Positions 27,484-34,140 of a stretch of 64,000 bases of DNA are shown in pieces. The stretch is from JASJCL01 sp050291585 (GTDB lineage Bacteria > Desulfobacterota > Desulfobacteria > Desulfobacterales > Desulfosarcinaceae). A program made the position numbers and the translations under genes. The stretch's first letter is position 1; each line of letters begins with the position of its first letter. Below the pieces are notes generated by a model that searched no databases, had not been told where the DNA came from, and worked only from the letters and a program-made list of their open reading frames with translations. The DNA is taken from NCBI GenBank assembly GCA_050291585.1, contig JBNKKA010000002.1, positions 1-64,000 of the forward strand. Reading direction: 5' to 3'.

Positions 27484-27576
27484 ATGTACGCAGGCAGGTA
27501 TGAATGCGGCTGGGAGAAGCTCAAGGAGGTGATTGCCGAACGGGACGAAAAGGGGCTGAGCTCAGCCTCAAAATAA
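27484..27576 (+). CDS. possible 30-residue small protein
   Basis: ATG 27484 is preceded by a near-perfect Shine-Dalgarno sequence (CAGGAGGAA, 4-5 bases away), and the frame ends at TAA 27576. The peptide is charged (MYAGRYECGWEKLKEV then Glu/Arg/Asp/Lys-rich). No homology is recognised. The strong ribosome site is the main argument for expression. Confidence 0.4.
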   Translation: MYAGRYECGWEKLKEVIAERDEKGLSSASK

Positions 27577-27616
27577 GGTATATTGACGATTGAACTCACC
27601 CAGCGAGGAGGTATCC

Positions 27617-27805
27617 ATGCCTGAACCCAAATGTAAAAGCTGTGCTTTCCGCGGCAAATACGACAAGAATCCCGGCTCTATTCTGGGTCGGCTCTGGCGC
27701 TGGCATACCGGCTGGTGTCCGGGCTGGCGGGCTTATATGAACTCCCTCCCAACCGAGGAGAGAAAGGCGATTGCCGAAAACTACAAGATGGAGAAGTACT
27801 TGTGA
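27617..27805 (+). CDS. small conserved-looking Cys/Trp-rich protein
   Basis: A 62-residue protein with CKSCAFRGKYD at the start, then a tryptophan-rich core (LGRLWRWHTGWCPGWRAYM) and SLPTEERKAIAENY. The CxxC plus distal Cys suggests a metal-binding mini-fold. GCGAGGAGG lies 7 bases before ATG 27617. Proteins of this pattern appear, from memory, in other anaerobic delta-proteobacteria, but the function is unknown. Confidence 0.65.
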   Translation: MPEPKCKSCAFRGKYDKNPGSILGRLWRWHTGWCPGWRAYMNSLPTEERKAIAENYKMEKYL

Positions 27806-27855
27806 GGTCGGTCGCAGTGTGAGTGGGCCTCGAACTGGCCAAAGGAGATAGCGCG

Positions 27856-28779
27856 TTGCAGAAGACAGCCCTGACCGAGAAGATCCGCAGCCTCGGAGAA
27901 GAGATCGGCCTGGACGCCCTGGGCGTTGCCGCGGCGGCCCCCTTCAGCGACTATGCGCTGCGCGATTCTTCCCGGCGAGACCCTCGAATCTCCATGCCGA
28001 ACGCGCGTACCATCATCGTGGCGGGCATCTATATCGGTGGGGTGACCCTGCCCAAGTGGGAGGCTGCCTGTCACGGTCGCACCAGCCGGCTCTACCTGTC
28101 GGGTTTTTTTCTGGATGTGGTCAAACCCCTCCTGCCCATCATCGAATTTCTCAAGCAAGTGGGCTACCAGGCCCTTGCCTGTGACGGGGCGGTCCGGGGC
28201 GGCAGTGTGCTGCCCCTCAAGCTGGCGGCCGTGCGGGCGGGGCTGGGCTGGCAGGGAAAGCACAGCCTGCTCATCTCCAAAACCTACGGGACCTTCCTGG
28301 CCTTGGGGGGCATCATCACCAATGCGGAGATGAACGTAAATACCCGCATCGAACCCAACCGCTGCCGGGAGTGCGACCAGTGCCGGACCGCCTGCCCTCT
28401 GGGGGCATTGGAGCGGCCCCATGTGCTTGACATGCAACGCTGTCTCTCCTACCGGCTGCAGGAAGAGGACCTGCCCGCCGCGGCAGAGGCCGTCATGGAG
28501 AACCGCGTGGGGGACTGCGAAATCTGTCAGACGGCCTGCCCCTGGAACAAAAAGCATCTCAAAACACCATTGGACACAAAGCTGACGGCTGCTTTTCAAA
28601 AGCGGATCGATGCCTTGGAAAGCTTGTTCCATCTGCCGCATCTGATGACGTTATCAGCGCAAGACTACCGGGAGCACCTGGGCCACCTCAACACCGAGAT
28701 CCCATTTGACCTCTTCAGGCGTAACGTTCGTTTAGCCCTGCAGCACGCAACAGCTGAAGACAGCCGTGCCTGCGAGTAG
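27856..28779 (+). CDS. QueG-related double [4Fe-4S] protein (COG1600)
   Basis: About 307 residues. The C-terminal half has two ferredoxin-type cluster motifs, CRECDQCRTACPLGAL and CEICQTACPWN, and the family segment AVRAGLGWQGKHSLLIS. It belongs with epoxyqueuosine reductase QueG, which uses cobalamin to finish queuosine in tRNA. Two features are unlike QueG: the usual VDTxPxxER-type stretch containing the catalytic aspartate is replaced by DGAVRGGSVLPLK, and there is no C-terminal HEAT repeat. A different cobalamin-linked reductase role is possible. TTG 27856 follows AAAGGAGAT and is preferred over GTG 27823. Confidence 0.7.
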   Translation: MQKTALTEKIRSLGEEIGLDALGVAAAAPFSDYALRDSSRRDPRISMPNARTIIVAGIYIGGVTLPKWEAACHGRTSRLYLSGFFLDVVKPLLPIIEFLKQVGYQALACDGAVRGGSVLPLKLAAVRAGLGWQGKHSLLISKTYGTFLALGGIITNAEMNVNTRIEPNRCRECDQCRTACPLGALERPHVLDMQRCLSYRLQEEDLPAAAEAVMENRVGDCEICQTACPWNKKHLKTPLDTKLTAAFQKRIDALESLFHLPHLMTLSAQDYREHLGHLNTEIPFDLFRRNVRLALQHATAEDSRACE

Positions 28780-28823
28780 GTCAGTAGCATGGCGATAAAA
28801 GACACATTTTCCAGGAAAAGCAT

Positions 28824-29864
28824 ATGCCTAAAATAAGGACAGCCGTCATCGGCTATGGCCTTTCGGCAACGGTTTTTCATCTGCCCCTCATTGCCCACAA
28901 CGATGCCTATGAGCTGGTGGCCGTCAGCACCAGCCAGGATGAGCGCGTCCGCTCTGAATGGCCAGCCATTGATTGCTATCCCACCGGCGAGGCGCTGATC
29001 GAAAAGGCCGCTGCCGACCTGGTGATCGTCACGGCTCCCAACGAGGTCCATTTCGATCTGACCCGGGCCGCGCTGCGGGCCGGCCGGCTTGTGGTCATTG
29101 AAAAACCCATGGCCAACACGCTGACCGAAGGGCGGGCCCTCCTCGCCCTGTCGCAAGAAACCGGTCGTCTGCTGGTCCCCTTTCACAACCGGCGCTGGGA
29201 TGGGGATTTTTTGACGATCGAGAAGCTGATCCAAACCGGCCGACTGGGTGAGGTGCACCACTTCGAATCCCATTTCGACCGCTTCAGGCCCCATGTGCGC
29301 GATCGCTGGCGCGAACAGCCCGGTCCGGGAGGCGGCGTCTGGTTTGACCTGGGCCCCCACCTCGTGGACCAGGCCCTCTGCCTGTTCGGTCCGCCCCTGG
29401 CCGTCACTGCCCGTTGTCTAAGTCTGCGGGAGCATTCCAAGGCCACCGATAACTTCCACGTGCTCCTTCACTATCCTGCCTGCGAGGTGATCCTCCACGT
29501 CAGCACCTTCGCAGCGGGACCCAACATCCGCTTTCAGGTCCAGGGCACCGGCGGGAGCTTCGTGAAATATGGTCTGGATCCTCAGGAAGACCGGCTCAGA
29601 AGCGGCGCGCGACCCATCACCGCCCAATGGGCGTTGGAAGAAGAAGCCGCCTTCGGCACCCTCTATACCGACACGACGAGCGCCATCATCCCCACTGAAT
29701 CGGGTGGATATCAGGCGTTCTATAATCAATTGGCAGCGGCCATCGACGGCGGGGGGGACGCACCGGTCTCCGTGGATGACGCCCTTACGGGGATCGCCCT
29801 CATCGAACTCGCCGAGGAGAGTCATCGCCAGGGCAGGACCCTATCTTTTGATATGATGCTGTAA
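28824..29864 (+). CDS. Gfo/Idh/MocA-family oxidoreductase (YdgJ-like)
   Basis: A 346-residue NAD(P)-dependent dehydrogenase. The N-terminal Rossmann fold opens with TAVIGYGLSATVFH, the catalytic lysine lies in VIEKPMANT, and the GxHxxD-type motif is present as DLGPHLVDQAL. Overall it resembles YdgJ-like members, whose substrates are sugars or related polyols but often unknown. A gap of 44 bases separates it from the QueG-like gene. The stop codon faces the convergent L2HGDH-like gene 13 bases away. Confidence 0.85.
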   Translation: MPKIRTAVIGYGLSATVFHLPLIAHNDAYELVAVSTSQDERVRSEWPAIDCYPTGEALIEKAAADLVIVTAPNEVHFDLTRAALRAGRLVVIEKPMANTLTEGRALLALSQETGRLLVPFHNRRWDGDFLTIEKLIQTGRLGEVHHFESHFDRFRPHVRDRWREQPGPGGGVWFDLGPHLVDQALCLFGPPLAVTARCLSLREHSKATDNFHVLLHYPACEVILHVSTFAAGPNIRFQVQGTGGSFVKYGLDPQEDRLRSGARPITAQWALEEEAAFGTLYTDTTSAIIPTESGGYQAFYNQLAAAIDGGGDAPVSVDDALTGIALIELAEESHRQGRTLSFDMML

Positions 29865-29877
29865 AAGAAACAGGGGA

Positions 29878-30999
29878 TCACGCCAGCAGGTCGGCCACAT
29901 GGTCGGCGATGGCCAGGCTGCTGGTCAGGCCGGGACTCTCGATGCCGATGCAGTTCACCAGGCCGGGGAGCCCTTTGTCCGACTCCTCGTTGATGACGAA
30001 GTCCCGCACCCCATCGCCCGGCTTCTGCAGCTTGGGGCGGATGCCCGCCATCTCCGGCTGCAGCCAGTCGGATTGGAGACCGGGCAAGTAGCGTGCGGCG
30101 GCCTTGAAAAAGGCCTCGCGGTGGTCGGAATCGACGCTGTAGTCCAGATCACCGTCGGGCAAATAGATAGCGTTGGGGCCGAACTTGATCCGCCCGGCCA
30201 GATCGAGGGTGGCGTGGATGCCCAAACCGACGGTATTGGGCAGAGGCACCGGGTAGACCAGGTGGTTGATGAAGCCTGCGGGCGCCTCGCAGCTGAAGTA
30301 CTCCCCCTTCCACAAGTGCAGGCGATACCCCCAGGCATCGAGGTCGATGCCCGTGGAGGCCGCCACCCGGTCGGCCCCCAGGCCGGCGCAGTTGATCACC
30401 CGGCGGGAAAAGAAACGATCCTCCTCCCCGTCGGGATAGCGCACGACCACATCGAACCCGCCGCCATCTCGGGGGACGAGCTTCTCCACCGTGGTTTGAT
30501 AGACGATCTCGCTGCCGTTCCTGCGGGCTGCTGACAAGAGGTGACGCATGAGGCGATGGCTGTCGATGATGCCCGTAGAGGGAGAGAACAAAGCCGCCTT
30601 AGCCTTGGCCTGGGGCTCCATCTGTCTGGCCCTTGCTCCTGAGATCCGCTCCAGGTCGTCGACACCATTGGCCCTGGCCTTCTCCACAATGAGGTCCAAC
30701 TGCCCGGCCTCTTGGGTATCGGTGGCCACAAGGAGTTTGCCGCATCGGCGGTAGGGGATTTTGGCCGACTGCAACCGCTGGTAAAGCATATGCCGGCCCT
30801 GGACACAGAGCCTTGCCTTGAGGGAACCGGCGGTGTAGTAAATACCGGCGTGGATCACTTCGCTGTTGCGACTGCTGGTCTCCTGGCCGAAGCTGGAATT
30901 TCGCTCGACCACGAAGAGGGGGCGCTTGTTTTCCGAGAGCCGGGCGGCCACGGCCAGGCCGACCACTCCGGCGCCGATGATGGTGGTATCGATCTGCAT
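29878..30999 (-). CDS. L-2-hydroxyglutarate dehydrogenase-like FAD protein (LhgO family)
   Basis: A 373-residue FAD-dependent oxidoreductase of the DAO/LhgO family. The dinucleotide-binding fold is TIIGAGVVGLAVAARL at the N-terminus; the conserved SSRNSEVIHAGIYY follows, and the end has IGIESPGLTSSLAIADHV, as in L-2-hydroxyglutarate oxidases. It probably oxidises an L-2-hydroxy acid and passes electrons to the membrane pool. ATG 30999 follows GAGGAACC; the frame is open to 31047. It is divergent from mazG by 70 bases. Confidence 0.85.
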   Translation of the reverse strand: MQIDTTIIGAGVVGLAVAARLSENKRPLFVVERNSSFGQETSSRNSEVIHAGIYYTAGSLKARLCVQGRHMLYQRLQSAKIPYRRCGKLLVATDTQEAGQLDLIVEKARANGVDDLERISGARARQMEPQAKAKAALFSPSTGIIDSHRLMRHLLSAARRNGSEIVYQTTVEKLVPRDGGGFDVVVRYPDGEEDRFFSRRVINCAGLGADRVAASTGIDLDAWGYRLHLWKGEYFSCEAPAGFINHLVYPVPLPNTVGLGIHATLDLAGRIKFGPNAIYLPDGDLDYSVDSDHREAFFKAAARYLPGLQSDWLQPEMAGIRPKLQKPGDGVRDFVINEESDKGLPGLVNCIGIESPGLTSSLAIADHVADLLA

Positions 31000-31069
31000 C
31001 GGTTCCTCATCTTTAATTAACGATTTATCGAATAGTCCAACTACCAATGATAGCGGAGGAGATCAAGGC

Positions 31070-31429
31070 ATGCCCACAATCGAAGACGCCCCCCTGACCC
31101 TCAACACCCTCCAGGAGACCGTTGACCAATGGGTGCGGACTTACGGGGTGCGCTATTTTTCGGAGCTGACCAATACGGCCGTCCTCATGGAGGAGGTGGG
31201 TGAGTTGGCCCGCCTAATGGCTCGGCACTTCGGCGACCAGAGCTTCAAACGCGCCCAAACGCCCACCGACACGACCGCAAGCCTGGGGGACGAGATGGCC
31301 GACATCCTCTTCGTCCTGGTCTGCTTGGCCAACCAGACCGGGGTGGACCTACAAACCGCCATGCGACGCAACCTCGCCAAAAAGACCGCCCGTGACAAAG
31401 AGCGCCACCGCAACAACCCCAAGCTGTAA
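31070..31429 (+). CDS. MazG-like nucleotide pyrophosphohydrolase
   Basis: A 119-residue all-alpha NTP pyrophosphatase of the MazG superfamily. The metal-binding pattern EExxE...ExxD is seen as MEEVGELARLM and DEMADILFVLVCLAN. Small members clear non-canonical or excess nucleoside triphosphates. GCGGAGGAG lies 8 bases before ATG 31070. It is convergent with the diguanylate cyclase gene, with 8 bases between their stops. Confidence 0.88.
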   Translation: MPTIEDAPLTLNTLQETVDQWVRTYGVRYFSELTNTAVLMEEVGELARLMARHFGDQSFKRAQTPTDTTASLGDEMADILFVLVCLANQTGVDLQTAMRRNLAKKTARDKERHRNNPKL

Positions 31430-31437
31430 ACTAGCGT

Positions 31438-32799
31438 TCAGGCGCTCTGCCCGGAGCTGACCCCCACCGCGTCCTTGCCGCGCGCCTTGATGTGAAACAT
31501 GGCCTTGTCCGCCAGGGCCAGAAGTCCCACGCGGTCCTCGGCATCTTCGGGGTAAGTGGCGATGCCGAAGCTGGCAGACAAACCCACCTGCAACCCTTGA
31601 CGTTCAAGGTAGACCGTCGCTTTCATACGCTGACGGATTGCCTCCACCTGTTCAAGGGCGCCGGCCTTGCCGATGCGCGGCAACACCAAAACGAATTCAT
31701 CGCCCCCATAGGCCACCCCGAAGGCCGGGTCGCGCAGTTCCGCCTTGAGGGTGGCCGCCACCTCTTTGAGGGCCAGGCTGCCATTGAGGTGACCGTAGGT
31801 GTCCACCACGGTCTTGAAGTTGTCCATGTCGAGGAAAACCAGAGAGAAGGGTTCGCCACGGGCTTTGCTGTCCTGGATCAACTGGTCGAGCACCTTGTAG
31901 AGATAACGGGTGTTGAACAGGTCGGTGAGGCTGTCGTGGTTTGCCAAGTAACGAAAACGCTCCCGACTGCGGCGCACTTGCTCCTCAGCTATGCGCTTGT
32001 CGGTGTTGTCCACCAGAATCCCTTCGATGAAGGGCACCCCATGGCGGTCAGCGGCCAGGCGGGCGTTTACCAGGGCCCACACCGGCTTGCCGTCCCGGTT
32101 ACGCAGCTCCAACTCATAGTTGGTAAGCACTTTGCGCTTTTTCAGATCGGCCACCATGCGCTGGCGGTCAGCGAGGTTGGCATAGAGGGTCTTGGCGCCG
32201 CCGGGTTGCCCGAGGAGCTCGCTCTGGTCATAGCCGAATGTGCGCGCAAAGGCTGGGTTGACTCGCAGCAGACGGCCATCGAGACTGCTCTGGTACATCC
32301 CCTGGGCGGCGTTCTCGTACATGCCGCGGTAACTCGCCTCGGCCCGCTTGAGATCCTCCTGGGCCTGTTTGAGTTCCGTCAGATCGGTGAGAAAGACCAG
32401 ATAGCCGCTGGGCTCCCCTTCGCCATCGGAGAGGATGCTGCGTTTGAACAGCAGGGACATCTGGTCGCCCTTGCTGGTGTCGAAAAGCGCTTCAAAACTC
32501 AAGTGGGCCTTGGAGGCGAAGTGGATGTAAACACTCTCCTTATGATAGAGCTCCTCCACAAGGCGCCCCAGCAGGGTTTTGCTATCGTAGCCCAAAAGCC
32601 CCTCCAGGGCGGTGTTGGTGCCGACGATGCGATGATCCAGATCTAACTGCAGGAAACCTTCCGAGGTGGCGTCGATGACGCGTCGGTACTTGGCAAGACT
32701 CTCCTGAATCTTGTCGCGACACTGCTGTCGCAGGGATTCCAGGGCCGCTTCTAATTCTTGGATGCGGGTGGCGGGATCGCTGGGAGTGGGCTTCTCCAT
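31438..32799 (-). CDS. PAS-PAS-GGDEF diguanylate cyclase
   Basis: A 453-residue cytoplasmic signalling protein. A short coiled-coil (about 8-35) leads into two PAS domains (about 38-155 and 160-280; the second with YRGMYENAAQGMYQ). A GGDEF domain (about 285-445) has an intact YGGDEF active site near residue 367 and the block DALTDLFN-like HDSLTDLFNTRYL. It should make cyclic di-GMP. The usual RxxD inhibitory site five residues upstream reads Arg-Asp-Pro-Ala, so product inhibition may be absent. No transmembrane helix is visible. Confidence 0.9.
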   Translation of the reverse strand: MEKPTPSDPATRIQELEAALESLRQQCRDKIQESLAKYRRVIDATSEGFLQLDLDHRIVGTNTALEGLLGYDSKTLLGRLVEELYHKESVYIHFASKAHLSFEALFDTSKGDQMSLLFKRSILSDGEGEPSGYLVFLTDLTELKQAQEDLKRAEASYRGMYENAAQGMYQSSLDGRLLRVNPAFARTFGYDQSELLGQPGGAKTLYANLADRQRMVADLKKRKVLTNYELELRNRDGKPVWALVNARLAADRHGVPFIEGILVDNTDKRIAEEQVRRSRERFRYLANHDSLTDLFNTRYLYKVLDQLIQDSKARGEPFSLVFLDMDNFKTVVDTYGHLNGSLALKEVAATLKAELRDPAFGVAYGGDEFVLVLPRIGKAGALEQVEAIRQRMKATVYLERQGLQVGLSASFGIATYPEDAEDRVGLLALADKAMFHIKARGKDAVGVSSGQSA

Positions 32800-33114
32800 A
32801 AGAGTTTTCCTTTAGGCCCTTGTGGTCGCAATCTTTCGATCGACGCTGCGGTAAATGGTTTCAGGTCTTTAAAATAGCGCTAACATCTGGTCTTTTTTAT
32901 AATAACGCCCAACCCGCCGATTAACAAGTGCCCGGGTGGAAGATATCGCGGCCTATCCTTCTGGAATGCAAAACAGTTTTCAATCGCGCGCCAGCGTGCT
33001 ACCGTCGGCGGTGCTAGCGGCGGCGTGCCCGCCCAAGCGCAAAAGGCCAGACGCAACTCTACCGCTCTTGACTGCCAACCCCATAGAGATGGGCAAAAAA
33101 AGAGAAGGGCATCG
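32800..33114. other. divergent intergenic region before the RsbW-like gene
   Basis: The 315 bases lie between the divergent starts of the diguanylate cyclase and the RsbW-like ATPase. I see the ribosome site AGAGAAGGG of the latter at the right end, but no clear promoter or RNA. Reading frames on either strand are short and not protein-like. Confidence 0.4.
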
Positions 33115-33621
33115 ATGCAACCCAACCTGCGTATGATTTTCCAAAGCCACCTGGAGCAGCTCAACCACCTCATGGGAGTGGCCAGAGCCTACCTCAAACC
33201 ATTTGACCTGGGAAGCAAAGCGCGCTTCGCCGTGGAGCTCATCCTCGAAGAGGCCGTGACCAACGTCATCAACCATGGTTTCGAAGAAACCTCAGTGGGA
33301 GAGGCCTCTGCCGAGGAAGCCTCTACCGAAGGCAGCTCTTTTAGAGAAACCCATTTGATAGCGGTGAATCTGGCCATCATCGGAGATGAGATCCATCTGC
33401 AGGTGGCGGACGAGGGGCGCCCCTTCAACCCCCTCTCCGTGCCCCGCCTGGACGTGAGCCAGCCCTTCATGGAACGCCTTGAGGGCGGACTGGGCATCCA
33501 CCTGGTGCGTCAGATGATGAACTCCATGGCCTATCGGCGCGAGGGAGAACGCAACATCTTCGAAATCTGGATCCGTGACCGCGATGGCAACGAAACCGAC
33601 GATGGGAGCGAGAGCGTGTAA
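33115..33621 (+). CDS. RsbW/SpoIIAB-like ATP-binding anti-sigma factor-type kinase
   Basis: A 168-residue GHKL ATPase (HATPase_c_2) with N-box LEEAVTNVINHGF, the G1 box VADEGRPFNP and the G2-like GGLGIHLVRQMMN. Such proteins bind or phosphorylate anti-sigma antagonists in partner-switching systems. An acidic Ser/Glu-rich insertion (about residues 60-80, SVGEASAEEASTE) separates the N-box from the next strand. No sigma factor, STAS or PP2C partner is nearby. ATG 33115 with AGAAGGG upstream is chosen; the frame is open from 33025. Confidence 0.85.
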   Translation: MQPNLRMIFQSHLEQLNHLMGVARAYLKPFDLGSKARFAVELILEEAVTNVINHGFEETSVGEASAEEASTEGSSFRETHLIAVNLAIIGDEIHLQVADEGRPFNPLSVPRLDVSQPFMERLEGGLGIHLVRQMMNSMAYRREGERNIFEIWIRDRDGNETDDGSESV

Positions 33622-33737
33622 CCACCTTGACGATTAGGGCTCAATAAGCAATAGTACGGCGCACTGAAAATAGTTAATAGATCGGGTGGGGTGGTCGACA
33701 AGGGTCGCAAACCTGCCATAGTCATCCAGGAGGACCC

Positions 33738-33947
33738 ATGCCTATTTACGAGTACCAATGTGAATCCTGTGAATGCCAGTTTGAAACCCTGGTTTTCGGC
33801 AGCGACGAGTCAGACGTCACCTGTCCGAGCTGCTGCGGCACCACGGTCAAGAAGCTCATCTCGGCCGGCGCCATCCGGCCCCAGGGCATCCCCAGCGGCG
33901 GGGGCGGTTTCAAGGCCCCGGCCTGCAAGCCAAGCGCTGGTGGTTGA
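33738..33947 (+). CDS. FmdB-family zinc ribbon protein
   Basis: A 69-residue protein beginning MPIYEYQCESC, the FmdB hallmark, with a zinc ribbon of CxxC (CESC) and CPSCCG. The tail is glycine-rich (SGGGGF). Family members are tentatively linked to regulation of formamidase but mostly uncharacterised. GGAGGACCC precedes ATG 33738. The strong hairpin at 34020 likely ends its transcript. Confidence 0.85.
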   Translation: MPIYEYQCESCECQFETLVFGSDESDVTCPSCCGTTVKKLISAGAIRPQGIPSGGGGFKAPACKPSAGG

Positions 33948-34019
33948 GGGATTTAGACGACGCCCCCCGGCGGGGGGCAGAAAAAGTGGAGCGGCAACGC
34001 AATAGTGTCGGCCGCAAGC

Positions 34020-34059
34020 TCAAAAGGGGGTGGAGACATTTGTCTCCACCCCCTTTTGG
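34020..34059. terminator. long perfect hairpin, likely bidirectional terminator
   Basis: A 17-18 base perfect stem, CAAAAGGGGGTGGAGACA paired with its complement ending CTTTTG, has a 2-base loop. The A and T tracts are inside the stem, so it can act on both strands, between the fmdB-like gene (plus) and the large lipoprotein gene (minus). Confidence 0.75.
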
Positions 34060-34140
34060 CGTTTGGAAGTGTCAATTCATCATTTTTTCAGGTAGTCCCT
34101 GCTAACTATATTCGGGTACAGGGAGGGAGAACGCACCGCC

